Shown here: positions 13,410 through 21,499 of the stretch, in pieces
Layout: every line of letters starts with the position of its first letter
Position numbering within the stretch: position 1 is the stretch's first letter
Assembly: GCA_934591815.1 (NCBI GenBank)
Contig: CAKTPV010000023.1
Location: 1-26,719 of the forward strand
DNA length: 26,719 nt
Direction: 5' to 3'
Source of the DNA: an uncultured Oscillospiraceae bacterium
GTDB lineage: Bacteria > Bacillota > Clostridia > Oscillospirales > Oscillospiraceae
Position numbers and translations under genes: made by a program
Notes under the pieces: generated by a model
The model's input: only the letters and a program-made list of their open reading frames with translations
Told to the model about the DNA's origin: nothing
Databases searched by the model: none

Positions 13410-14126
13410 TTACAGCTCCAGCGTGATACCGCCGTCCGTATCCTGCGGCGGCTGGGTCTGCGGAGCGCTCTGTGCGGTCTTGTGCAGCTCGTCCGCCGCC
13501 AGACCCTCCCGCACCATCATGTTCTCCAGTACGGTGATGTCAGTGGAGATATCCATGGCCTCGTCGCCGAACAGGCTGTCCAGCTGCTTTTCAAAGGCCC
13601 GCACGATGGTGGACATCATGCCCTCCACCTTCTTCATGGTGCCGGTGATATTCTCCCCGCTGACACCCTGACGGCTCATCTGGTCATATGCCGTCAGCAG
13701 CTTGATGGTGGTGGGCAGGTAGTAGGACATGAACTTCCGGATCTGGGGCAGCTTGGCGGGATTGTCCTTCACATACTGGAAGATACGGCTGCTGACCTCC
13801 TCCAGCCGGTCGATCTGACGGGAGATGGTCTCGTCCTGAATGCTGTCGTTCAGCGCCCGCATGGTCTTGATGGCACCGTCCCCGTCGGCGATCATCTTAT
13901 CCAGCGCCGGGTTGCCGGTGGTCACCGGCTCCTCCGGGAGTTCCACCACCTCCGTCACGTCCTTGCAGAACAGCCGGGCGATCAGCGCCGCCGCTGCGGA
14001 TACCGCCGCCGCCAGCAGAAAATGCCCCACCTGATACAGGGGGAACAGCAGCGCGTACACCAGCCACACTGCCGCCGCCGCATAGAGGGGCACGGCTGAT
14101 TTGTGGACGATGGTCTTTGTTTTCAA
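13410..14126 (-). CDS. xpaC: XpaC-type (5-bromo-4-chloroindolyl phosphate hydrolysis) protein
   Basis: A 238-residue protein with two adjacent hydrophobic segments near the N-terminus (about 12-30 and 34-52) and a helical cytoplasmic C-terminal domain typical of the XpaC family: NPALDKMIADGDGAIKTM, DNPAKLPQIRKFMSYYLPTT and MKKVEGMMSTIVRAFEKQLDSLF. XpaC was named for hydrolysis of a chromogenic phosphate; its real role is unknown and it is usually paired with telA. The start is TTG 14126, since GGAGG lies 8 bases upstream and the reading-frame extension past it crosses the promoter. The last residues, GGITLEL, resemble the LTL motif at the TelA N-terminus. Confidence 0.88.
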   Translation of the reverse strand: MKTKTIVHKSAVPLYAAAAVWLVYALLFPLYQVGHFLLAAAVSAAAALIARLFCKDVTEVVELPEEPVTTGNPALDKMIADGDGAIKTMRALNDSIQDETISRQIDRLEEVSSRIFQYVKDNPAKLPQIRKFMSYYLPTTIKLLTAYDQMSRQGVSGENITGTMKKVEGMMSTIVRAFEKQLDSLFGDEAMDISTDITVLENMMVREGLAADELHKTAQSAPQTQPPQDTDGGITLEL

Positions 14127-14181
14127 TCCTGTCGCCTCCAGTCCTCGGTCAGAACCGAATAGATATACATACGATGCGTTC

Positions 14182-14210
14182 ATTATAAACCATCCCACCC
14201 ACGGGGTCAA
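14182..14210 (-). promoter_or_regulatory. Promoter of the xpaC-telA-TPM operon
   Basis: Minus strand: -35 TTGACC (14205-14210), 17-base spacer, perfect -10 TATAAT (14182-14187). The -35 box touches the T-run of the upstream terminator. Confidence 0.87.
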
Positions 14211-14211
14211 G

Positions 14212-14235
14212 AAAAAGAGCCGCCAAGGGCGGCTC
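14212..14235 (-). terminator. Terminator of the DUF6512 gene
   Basis: GAGCCGCC/GGCGGCTC arms (14217-14224, 14228-14235), 3-base loop, then TTTTT on the minus strand. Confidence 0.85.
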
Positions 14236-14244
14236 TCCGGCTTC

Positions 14245-14784
14245 TTAATTTGTCACGCCCCGCGTCCCGTCGACGGGATCGGTAAAGACGGGCAGCGCAG
14301 GCGGCGACACCGTCCAGATCACAAGCGCCGCGCACAGCGCCGCCATGACCAGTACCCCCGCCGCCTGCCACACCGGCGCTGTCAGCGTATCCCGCTTCTG
14401 CAGCGCCGTGCTGACCCAGAAGGCCAGCAGCACCGCCGCCTGAAAGATAAGGACGTTCACCACGCCCACGTTGGCGCCGGTGATGCCCGTATAGCCGTAG
14501 AACAGCAGCGGGATGGCGGCCATCCCCGCCAGCAGCCCCACTGTCCGCGGCCCCACGGGACGCAGGCTGCGAAGGCCGATGCACTGGGCCGCTGTCCACA
14601 GAAACCACGGTACGAACAGCAGCTTCATATGCTCCCATGTAGACTCATTGACGGCGGACACATACGCCGCCCACCGCGCCTGTCCCGTCCAATCATATAC
14701 AAAATGCAGCGTGTTGCCCAGCAGGATGACGGCGAACAGTCCCGCCGTCTCCCATGTGCGCCATTTCCGGTCTCTCCGCTTCAC
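14245..14784 (-). CDS. DUF6512 family membrane protein
   Basis: A 179-residue polytopic membrane protein with about five hydrophobic segments. The pattern AVNESTWEHMKLLFVPWFLW after the first helix, preceded by GNTLHFVYDW, is the mark of the DUF6512 family of Firmicutes; function unknown. The short N-terminal MKRRDRKWRTW is basic, so the N-terminus is probably cytoplasmic. The stretch before ATG 14784 has a GGGGACGATG context with a moderate ribosome binding site (AAAGGGGGAC). It is a single gene with its own terminator, head to head with the peptidase operon. Confidence 0.8.
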   Translation of the reverse strand: MKRRDRKWRTWETAGLFAVILLGNTLHFVYDWTGQARWAAYVSAVNESTWEHMKLLFVPWFLWTAAQCIGLRSLRPVGPRTVGLLAGMAAIPLLFYGYTGITGANVGVVNVLIFQAAVLLAFWVSTALQKRDTLTAPVWQAAGVLVMAALCAALVIWTVSPPALPVFTDPVDGTRGVTN

Positions 14785-14858
14785 GGCATCGTCCCCCTTT
14801 CCCGGATCGCCTCATTATACGCCGCTGCCGCCCTCCTTATACACCGCAGAAATAAAGG

Positions 14859-14887
14859 TACACTTTTTATTTTCCCTGTGCTATAAT
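14859..14887 (+). promoter_or_regulatory. Promoter of the peptidase operon
   Basis: Perfect -10 TATAAT (14882-14887), 17-base spacer and a weak -35 TACACT (14859-14864). The 80-base leader holds a CCATTG/CAATGG hairpin (14899-14915) and a CGGCGGC/GCCGCCG hairpin near 14933-14950 just before the ribosome binding site. Confidence 0.65.
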
Positions 14888-14970
14888 TGGTGGCAACACC
14901 ATTGTGCGCCAATGGTACAACGACATACGACACGGCGGCGCCTGCCGCCGGGAAAGGCGGTATACCTACT

Positions 14971-16755
14971 ATGGTCATAACAGAACGTCTGGCAACGCTG
15001 CGCCGGGAGATGGCGCAGCACGGCATGAACGGCTATGTGGTGGTCACGGACGACTTCCACGGCTCGGAGTATGTGGGCGACTTTTTCAAGGCCCGTGCCT
15101 ACCTGTCCGGCTTTACCGGCTCCGCCGGTACGCTGGTGATCCTGCCGGAGCGTGCGGCTCTGTGGACGGACGGCCGCTACTTTTTGCAGGCGGCGGATCA
15201 GCTGGCCGGCAGCGGCATCGAGCTGATGCGCATGGGACAGCCCGGCGTCCCCACCATCGGCGCGTTTCTGGCCGAGCAGCTGCCGGAGGGCGGTGTGCTG
15301 GGCTTTGACGGCCGCACCGTCTCCAACGGCTTTGCCGGTACCCTGCGGGATGCGCTGAAGGATAAGAACATCCGCTTTGCCGGTGACAAGGATCTGGTGG
15401 ACGCCGTATGGCCCGACCGCCCCGCCCTGTCCGACCGCCCCGTATGGGAGCTGACCGGCTGCGGTCTGACCCGCGAGGAGAAGCTGGCTAAGCTGCGGGA
15501 GAAGATGACGGAGGAAAACGCCGCCTACCTGCTGCTCACCAGCCTGACGGAGATCGCATGGGCGCTGAACCTGCGTGGCGGCGACGTGGCCTGTACGCCG
15601 GTCTTTCTGTCCTTCCTGCTCATCGGGCGGGAGGACGCACAGCTGTGCATCCAGCCGCAGGCCGTCCCCGCGGAGATCGCGGAGAAGCTGGCTGCCTGCG
15701 GCGTGACCCTGCGCCCCTACGGCGACGTATATGATGTGCTGCGCGGTCTGCCCGCCGGCACGCGGATCATGGCCGACAGCGCCACCGCCAACTACCGCAT
15801 CATGGAGAGCCTGTCCCACGCCGAGGTGCTGGATCAGCCCAGCCCCGCCATTTTGATGAAAGCCTGCAAGACGCCGGAGGAGATGGCGAATTTCCGCACC
15901 GCCCACATCAAGGACGGCGCAGCCATGTGCCGCTTCCTGTACTGGCTCAAGCACCGCATCGGCAAGGAGCCCATCACGGAGCTGTCCGCCGCCGCCAAGC
16001 TGGCCGCCTTCCGCGCCGAGCAGCCGGACTTTTTGGATCTGAGCTTTGACACCATCGCCGGCTACGGCCCCCACGGCGCCATCGTCCACTACGATCCCAC
16101 GCCGGAGACGGACGTGCCCCTGCATCCGGAGGGACTGCTGCTGCTGGACTCCGGCGCCCACTACCGGCAGGGTACCACCGATGTGACCCGCACCATCGCC
16201 CTCGGCCCTGTGGGTGAGGAGGAGAAGCGGATGTTCACGCTGGTGCTCAAGGGCCATCTGGCGCTGGGCGCCGCCCGCTTCCCCCACGGCGCCTCCGGCG
16301 AGAATCTGGACGTGCTGGCCCGCCTGCCCCTGTGGGAGCAGGGCATGGACTACAACCACGGCACCGGCCACGGTGTGGGCTACATCCTCAGCGTCCACGA
16401 GGGGCCCCAGAGCTTCCGCCTGCGCAGCGCCGACGGACGCCGCATCACGCTGGAGGAGGGCATGGTCATCTCCAACGAGCCAGGCTACTACGCCGCCGGT
16501 AAATTCGGCATCCGCCACGAGAATCTGGTGCTGGTGCGTACCGGCGATAAGACGGAGTTTGGCCAGTTCATGTATCTGGAGCCGCTGACCATGGTGCCCT
16601 ACGACCGGGACGCCATCGACGCCGCCCTGCTGACGGAATTGGAGCTGGCGCTGCTCAACGACTACCACAAGCTGGTGTACGATACCGTCTCCCCCCTGCT
16701 GGGTGCGGAGGAGCAGGCGTGGCTGGCGCAGGCCACCGCGCCGCTGCGCCGCTGA
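14971..16755 (+). CDS. pepP: Aminopeptidase P family (Xaa-Pro aminopeptidase), long form
   Basis: A 594-residue M24B metallopeptidase that removes N-terminal residues preceding proline, cytosolic with no signal peptide. Three regions are visible: two creatinase-like N-terminal domains (about 1-310) and the pita-bread catalytic domain (about 320-540), plus a C-terminal extension. Metal ligands are in place: D393 in LLLDSGA, D404 in TTDVTRT, H467 in GTGHGVG, E503 in SNEPGYY and E517 in RHENLVLV. The ~595-residue length matches the long clostridial form. ATG 14971 with AAAGGCGG upstream gives MVITERLATLRREM, the usual family start; earlier in-frame ATG 14887 overlaps the promoter. It is followed 31 bases later by pepD. 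Confidence 0.95.
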   Translation: MVITERLATLRREMAQHGMNGYVVVTDDFHGSEYVGDFFKARAYLSGFTGSAGTLVILPERAALWTDGRYFLQAADQLAGSGIELMRMGQPGVPTIGAFLAEQLPEGGVLGFDGRTVSNGFAGTLRDALKDKNIRFAGDKDLVDAVWPDRPALSDRPVWELTGCGLTREEKLAKLREKMTEENAAYLLLTSLTEIAWALNLRGGDVACTPVFLSFLLIGREDAQLCIQPQAVPAEIAEKLAACGVTLRPYGDVYDVLRGLPAGTRIMADSATANYRIMESLSHAEVLDQPSPAILMKACKTPEEMANFRTAHIKDGAAMCRFLYWLKHRIGKEPITELSAAAKLAAFRAEQPDFLDLSFDTIAGYGPHGAIVHYDPTPETDVPLHPEGLLLLDSGAHYRQGTTDVTRTIALGPVGEEEKRMFTLVLKGHLALGAARFPHGASGENLDVLARLPLWEQGMDYNHGTGHGVGYILSVHEGPQSFRLRSADGRRITLEEGMVISNEPGYYAAGKFGIRHENLVLVRTGDKTEFGQFMYLEPLTMVPYDRDAIDAALLTELELALLNDYHKLVYDTVSPLLGAEEQAWLAQATAPLRR

Positions 16756-16786
16756 CCGCCGCGATTTCTGAAAGGAGTTTTGACAC

Positions 16787-18238
16787 ATGGGAATTCTCTC
16801 TCATCTGGAGCCGAAATCCGTTTTCGACTATTTTGAACGGCTGTGCGCCGTGCCCCACGGCAGCGGCAACACCAAGATCATCAGCGACCTGTGCGTGACC
16901 ATGGCCAAGGAGCTTGGCCTGCGGTACCGGCAGGAGGACTGCAACAACGTCATTATCTGGAAGGACGCCTCCCCCGGCTATGAAAACGCCGCCCCCGTTA
17001 TTTTGCAGGGCCACATGGACATGGTCTGCGCCCAGACGGAGGACTGCCCCAAGGACATGACCCGGGAGGGTCTGGATCTGGCCACCGACGGCCGGTATGT
17101 CTGGGCTGAAAAGACCTCGCTGGGCGGCGATGACTGCATCGCCGTTGCCGCCGCCTTCGCCATTCTGGCGGACGACTCCCTGTCCCACCCCCCGCTGGAG
17201 GTGGTCATCACCGTGGACGAGGAGACGGGGATGGACGGCGCCGTGGCGCTGGACTGCTCCGACCTGAAGGGCCGCCGCCTGCTGAATCTGGACTCCGAGG
17301 AGGAGGGCGTGTTCACCGTCTCCTGCGCCGGCGGTCTGCGGGCCGACTGCTTCGTACCCGCCGCGAAGGAGCCTTTGACCGACGAGGCGTGCTTCGCCGT
17401 GTCCATCGGCGGTCTGAAGGGCGGTCACTCCGGCGCGGAGATCGACAAGGGCCGCGGCAGCGGCAACGATCTCATCAGCCGCGTGCTGTACAGCGCCATG
17501 GAGCGGCTGGGTACGCTGCGGATCGCCGACCTCCGGGGCGGTCAGTTCGACAACGTGATCTGCACCCGCTGCGACGCGGTGGTGGCTGTTCCCGCCGGAA
17601 AGGCGGAGGACTTCGCCGCCTTCATCCGGGAGTTTGACGGCATCCTGAAAAACGAATACGCCGCCACCGACGGCGGTGTGACCCTTACCTGTGCGGCCGC
17701 CGACGCCGACGCCGCCTACTCCGCCGAGGACTCCAGCCGGCTCCTCCATGTGCTGCTGACGCTGCCCCAGGGTGTGGAGGTCATGAGCGCCGACTTCCCC
17801 GGCCTCGTCCAGACCTCCCTGAATCTGGGCGTCATGACCGCCTGCAGCGACGGCCTGCACTTCTCCTTCTCCATCCGCTCCTCCGTGGCCACCCAGAAGG
17901 AGCTGCTGCTCCAGCGGGTGCGCGCCATCGTGGAGTACACCGGCGGCGGCACCGTGTCTACCCGGGGCGACTACCCGGCGTGGCAGTATGCCCGCCAGTC
18001 CCCGCTGCGGGACACGGTGATGGCCTCCTACAAGCAGATCACCGGGCAGGACGGCGTTATCATGGCCACCCACGGCGGTCTGGAGTGCGGTCTGCTCATC
18101 AACAAGATGCCCGGTCTGGACGCGGTCTCCCTTGGGCCGGAGCTGCACGACATCCACTCCCCCCGGGAGCGGCTGGGCGTGGACTCCGTCAAGCGGATGT
18201 ACGCGCTGGTATGCGAGGTGCTGAAGAACTGCCGCTGA
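16787..18238 (+). CDS. pepD: Aminoacyl-histidine dipeptidase (PepD, M20C)
   Basis: A 483-residue cytosolic zinc dipeptidase of the M20 family that cleaves Xaa-His and related dipeptides. Metal and catalytic residues are all visible: H76 and D78 in QGHMDMV, D115 in LGGDDCIAV, E145-E146 in DEETGMDGA, D169 in NLDSEEEG, and H457 in DIHSPRERL. The lid domain carries GGLKGGHSGAEIDKGRGSGN. Length matches PepD (about 485). ATG 16787 has GAAAGGAG 9 bases upstream. It follows pepP closely in the same operon, which fits joint breakdown of proline- and histidine-containing peptides. Confidence 0.95.
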   Translation: MGILSHLEPKSVFDYFERLCAVPHGSGNTKIISDLCVTMAKELGLRYRQEDCNNVIIWKDASPGYENAAPVILQGHMDMVCAQTEDCPKDMTREGLDLATDGRYVWAEKTSLGGDDCIAVAAAFAILADDSLSHPPLEVVITVDEETGMDGAVALDCSDLKGRRLLNLDSEEEGVFTVSCAGGLRADCFVPAAKEPLTDEACFAVSIGGLKGGHSGAEIDKGRGSGNDLISRVLYSAMERLGTLRIADLRGGQFDNVICTRCDAVVAVPAGKAEDFAAFIREFDGILKNEYAATDGGVTLTCAAADADAAYSAEDSSRLLHVLLTLPQGVEVMSADFPGLVQTSLNLGVMTACSDGLHFSFSIRSSVATQKELLLQRVRAIVEYTGGGTVSTRGDYPAWQYARQSPLRDTVMASYKQITGQDGVIMATHGGLECGLLINKMPGLDAVSLGPELHDIHSPRERLGVDSVKRMYALVCEVLKNCR

Positions 18239-18268
18239 ACCGCAGCTGACCGATAAGGAGGGCCTGCC

Positions 18269-18313
18269 ATGCGGCGCATCTGCGCCGCCAGCTTGCAGGG
18301 GGACTTCCTGTAA
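18269..18313 (+). CDS. Possible 14-residue small ORF after pepD
   Basis: ATG 18269 opens MRRICAASLQGDFL and stops at 18313. Its Shine-Dalgarno, AAGGAGGG six bases upstream, is one of the strongest in the window. The first codons lie in a perfect hairpin, GCGGCGCA/TGCGCCGC. Nothing downstream on this strand would make it a leader peptide, since a terminator follows at once. It may be a genuine small protein or a relic of a lost gene start; I do not recognise it. Confidence 0.35.
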   Translation: MRRICAASLQGDFL

Positions 18314-18316
18314 CGT

Positions 18317-18358
18317 AAAGAGGAGCGGCTGTACCGTTGGGTACAGCCGCTCCTTTTT
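18317..18358. terminator. Terminator of the peptidase operon
   Basis: Perfect 15-base arms AGGAGCGGCTGTACC (18321-18335) and complement (18340-18354), GTTG loop, then a T-run; also lies beyond the convergent GerMN gene. Confidence 0.92.
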
Positions 18359-18382
18359 ACATCTACTGACTTGGTTTTGCGC

Positions 18383-19306
18383 CTATTCGCTCGGCAGCAG
18401 CGGGCGGCTGATGGGCTGCGTACCCAGCAGCACCTGATAATCTCCGTTCAGCAGGATCTGCACCTGCTCCACCTGCTCCAGCGAGCACAGAGAATTCACA
18501 AGTCCCTCCAGAAGCAGCTGCTGCTCTGCAAAGCGCGACGGCATCAGCTCCGCGCATTTGGCAGACAGGTTCAGATAGCAGGTGTTGCCGTCCACATTGG
18601 CGCCCAGCGCCGTAAACTCCTTGGGCAGCAGAGGCTTCAGACCACTGTAGCTGTCCATGGGACGCTCTGCCAGCGCCATGACCACCGCCTCCGCCGGTGT
18701 CTCTCCCTCGTAGACAGTGAGCCGCCGCTGCTCGGCCACCAGATCACCGTCCTCGTCCGGGAAGTACAGTGTCACCTCCACGGTGCGGACGATATCCTCC
18801 GGGCTGGTCAGCAGCACCTGTGCCGAGGTGTACACATGGTCTGCATTCTGTGACATACCCATCACTGTGATCCGCACAGCGTAGATGCCCGTCAATTGCA
18901 GCAGTGACAGGGTGATGCAGTAGTCCGCGATGGTGCGGTCAATTCCCACCAGCTGGTCATATTCGCCGCTCAGATCCACGGACACCGTGCCGCCGGTAAC
19001 GGTGCAGCTTCGCACCGTGGTGCCTATGGGCACGGGGCTGGTGAAGCCGTTGGCCTTGCACCCGCCCAGCAGCAGCTCCATGATATACTGCGCCTGCTGC
19101 TGACGGCCCCGGTCATCCCCCGTTACCTTCTTCCAGTTCACCAGCACGCTGGTGATGGCGTCGCTGCCACCGACGCTCTTATGCTTTGCACTGAGATCCG
19201 CCGGATAGTACAGCCGCAGTCCGGTCTTCTGCGTCCCGCAGGCCGCCAGGCTCAGCACCAGCAGCGCCGCCAGCAGCGCCGCGGTGATGCGTTTCACTCC
19301 TCGCAT
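18383..19306 (-). CDS. GerMN-domain lipoprotein
   Basis: A 307-residue exported lipoprotein with signal peptide and lipobox LSLAAC (C23), then two GerMN (sporulation/spore germination) domains at about 50-165 and 170-295. Domain signs are QQAQYIMELLLGG, VDLSGEYDQL and TLSLLQLTGIYAVRITVMG in the first, and AVVMALAERPMDSYSGLKPLLP, CYLNLSAKCAELMP and LLLEGLVNSLCSLEQVEQVQILLNG in the second. GerM-type proteins act in spore morphogenesis or germination, and similar domains occur beside WalK-like kinases in cell-wall sensing. Its start overlaps the histidine kinase gene by 13 bases. ATG 19306 is very near the GGAGG site; GTG 19297 (MKRITAALL) is an alternative. Confidence 0.88.
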   Translation of the reverse strand: MRGVKRITAALLAALLVLSLAACGTQKTGLRLYYPADLSAKHKSVGGSDAITSVLVNWKKVTGDDRGRQQQAQYIMELLLGGCKANGFTSPVPIGTTVRSCTVTGGTVSVDLSGEYDQLVGIDRTIADYCITLSLLQLTGIYAVRITVMGMSQNADHVYTSAQVLLTSPEDIVRTVEVTLYFPDEDGDLVAEQRRLTVYEGETPAEAVVMALAERPMDSYSGLKPLLPKEFTALGANVDGNTCYLNLSAKCAELMPSRFAEQQLLLEGLVNSLCSLEQVEQVQILLNGDYQVLLGTQPISRPLLPSE

Positions 19307-20832
19307 AGCTCCTCCTCCCGCTTCGCCAGCGGCAGCGTCACGGTAAACACCGTGCCCACGCCGTCCGCGCCGTGTCCTGCCTGAATGGAGCCGCCCCGGT
19401 TCTCGATGGTATCCTTGACGATGGACAGACCCAGTCCGGTGCCGCCCACCTCCCGGGAGCGCATCTTGTCCACCCGGTAGAACCGGTCGAACACATGGGG
19501 CAGATCCTCATCGGGGATGCCGATGCCGTTGTCCGTGACGGTGATGACCACCTGACCGTCCCGCACAGAGGCCTCCGCCCGCACAAAGCCGTTTTCCGCG
19601 GCGGAATACTTGATGGCGTTCTCCATCAGGTTGTAGAGGATCTGATGTACATCGTCGTCCGTGGCCCATGCCACCGCCTCCTCCGATGCGCTGCCGGAGA
19701 TGGTAACGCCTTTTTCCTCGGCCACCATGCCCAGCATCCGCTCCACCCGCTGCAAAACAGGTCCCACCGCCACGGGGTAGGCCGCCTGCACCACGCCGCC
19801 GTCCAGCCGCGTCAGCCGCAGCAGGTTCTCAGTGATGCGGCTGAGCCGCTCGGCCTCCCGGCCGATGTCGGTGACAAATTCCTTGGTGGTGTCGGGATCC
19901 ATGTTGTCCGTCTGCAAGATCGAGTCCGTCAGCAGACGGATACCGGCCAGCGGTGTTTTCAGCTCGTGGCTGGCATCGGATACGAACCGCCGCCGGGCGC
20001 TCTCCGTGGTTTGCAGCCGATCCGTCAGGCTGTTGAACTCCGCCGCGATCTGGGCGATCTCGTCGGTACCGCTGGCGTCGGCCCGGTGGCTGTACGCGCC
20101 CTCACGGACGTTTCGGATGGCCTGCAGCAGACCGCTGATCTGCCGGGTCAGCATACGGGACAGCATGATGCTCAGTCCCGCCACCAGCAGCGCGATCATG
20201 ATGGAGATGGTCATCAGATTGCTCTGAAAGCTCTCCAACAGCGCCGCCTGCTCCGTGTCGTAGTCGTAGGCGTACACCGCGCCCACCGTCTGGTTGTGGT
20301 ATACCACCGGCGTGGCCATACGGCTGAGGAACGCCTCGCCGTCATACTGGCAGTAAAAGGCGTCGCTGCCCCGCAGTGCCGCCGCGATCACGGAATACAG
20401 AGCGTACTCGCCCACGGCGTCGCCCCCCTGCCGGGTATCGTACAGCACCAGGCCGGCGCTGTCGGTGACCATGATGCGGGTGGCGCCGGTCTCATTCAGG
20501 CCGCTGAGCGCCGCGGAGACATTCTCCTCCGTCAGCCGCTCCAGTCCCATCAGCGCCGACTCGATGACCTTGGCGGTGCTTTTCAGGTTGTCCTGATTGG
20601 AGGACACCATCAGGTTCTGGGACACCAGCAGCGGGTAGGAGTTCAGCAGCACCAGCACCGCCGCGATGACCAGGATGTAGCTGAGGCTGAATTTCAGCTG
20701 TAGGGTCGCCTTACCCCGCAGCTTTCTGCTCTGCGCCGTAAGCTTGTCCCATATCGGCCTGCATCGCCGGCTGATGTTATCCCATGCCGCCTTACACCGT
20801 TGGCTGACCTTCTCCCTTAAAATAGTAACCAA
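19294..20832 (-). CDS. Sensor histidine kinase with HAMP domain
   Basis: A 512-residue membrane kinase partnered with the response regulator upstream. Order: an unusual basic N-terminal tail (1-45), membrane helix (about 48-70), an extracytoplasmic sensor domain (about 71-205), second helix (207-227), HAMP (about 228-280), HisKA with SHELKTPLAG (phospho-acceptor H289), and an HATPase domain with NLMENAIKYS, DNGIGIPDEDL and GGTGLGLSIVKD. The architecture resembles PhoR/WalK kinases. The frame begins at TTG 20832, overlapping the regulator gene by 41 bases; GGGGAG directly abuts the TTG, and no in-frame ATG or GTG is present before the first helix, so the true start is unsettled (see finding). 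Confidence 0.93.
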   Translation of the reverse strand: MVTILREKVSQRCKAAWDNISRRCRPIWDKLTAQSRKLRGKATLQLKFSLSYILVIAAVLVLLNSYPLLVSQNLMVSSNQDNLKSTAKVIESALMGLERLTEENVSAALSGLNETGATRIMVTDSAGLVLYDTRQGGDAVGEYALYSVIAAALRGSDAFYCQYDGEAFLSRMATPVVYHNQTVGAVYAYDYDTEQAALLESFQSNLMTISIMIALLVAGLSIMLSRMLTRQISGLLQAIRNVREGAYSHRADASGTDEIAQIAAEFNSLTDRLQTTESARRRFVSDASHELKTPLAGIRLLTDSILQTDNMDPDTTKEFVTDIGREAERLSRITENLLRLTRLDGGVVQAAYPVAVGPVLQRVERMLGMVAEEKGVTISGSASEEAVAWATDDDVHQILYNLMENAIKYSAAENGFVRAEASVRDGQVVITVTDNGIGIPDEDLPHVFDRFYRVDKMRSREVGGTGLGLSIVKDTIENRGGSIQAGHGADGVGTVFTVTLPLAKREEELCEE

Positions 20833-21499
20833 CTCCCCACTTCGTCATGATATGGACCGGCTTGGCCGGGTCCGGCTCCAGCTTCTCCCGCAGGCGGCGG
20901 ATGTGGACGTCCACCGTGCGGTAGTCCCCGGCGTAGGAGTAGCCCCACACCAGATCCATCAGGCTCTCCCGGCTGTATACCCGCCGGGGGTTCTTCATCA
21001 AAAGCTCGATCAGGTCATATTCCTTGGCCGTCAGGTCAATGGTCTTGCCGTCCCGGATGGCCACGCGCTCCTCCGTGTCCAGGCTCAGATCGCCCACGGT
21101 CAGCAGCGGCGCCCGCTGGGGCTGCTGTGCCGCCGGGCTGCCGCCGGACCGCCGCAGCAGGGCGCGGATGCGGGCCTTCAGCTCCAGAATGTTGAAGGGC
21201 TTTGTCACATAGTCGTCCGCACCGCAGGCAAAGCCCATCAGCTTATCGCTGTCCTCGCTGCGGGCCGTCAGCATGATGATGGGCACATCGGAAAACTCCC
21301 GGATCTGCATACAGGCGTCGCCGCCGGACAATCCCGGCATCATCACGTCCATCACGATCAGGTCGAAGCTCTCCTTCTTGGCAAGCTCCACGGCGGTGAC
21401 GCCGTCATAGGCGGGCGTCACCTCGTAGCCCTCGTTCTCCAGATTGAATTTCACACCCTTGACCAACAGCTTTTCGTCGTCTACTACCAGTATCCTCAT
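20792..21499 (-). CDS. OmpR/PhoB-family response regulator
   Basis: A 235-residue two-component regulator. The receiver domain (1-120) has the acidic pocket VDDE (D7-E9), phospho-acceptor D51 in VMDVMMPG, T78 and K100 in TKPF. The winged-helix DNA-binding domain (about 135-230) shows LTAKEYDLIELLMKNP, VYSRESLMDLVWG and the recognition region VDVHIRRLREKLEPDP ending in GVGYYFKGEG. It overlaps the upstream HhH gene by four bases (ATGA) and the kinase gene by 41. Its sequence is in the PhoP/WalR group; the target genes are not visible. Confidence 0.95.
   Translation of the reverse strand: MRILVVDDEKLLVKGVKFNLENEGYEVTPAYDGVTAVELAKKESFDLIVMDVMMPGLSGGDACMQIREFSDVPIIMLTARSEDSDKLMGFACGADDYVTKPFNILELKARIRALLRRSGGSPAAQQPQRAPLLTVGDLSLDTEERVAIRDGKTIDLTAKEYDLIELLMKNPRRVYSRESLMDLVWGYSYAGDYRTVDVHIRRLREKLEPDPAKPVHIMTKWGVGYYFKGEGQPTV

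Noticed and set aside
12146..13426. 426-codon plus-strand ORF opposite telA
   Set aside because: Leucine/histidine-rich shadow of TelA coiled coils; no start signal or motif.
14881..16788. 635-codon minus-strand ORF opposite pepP
   Set aside because: Shadow of the aminopeptidase, which has all metal ligands; the minus frame is Gln/Gly/His-rich without motifs and crosses a promoter.
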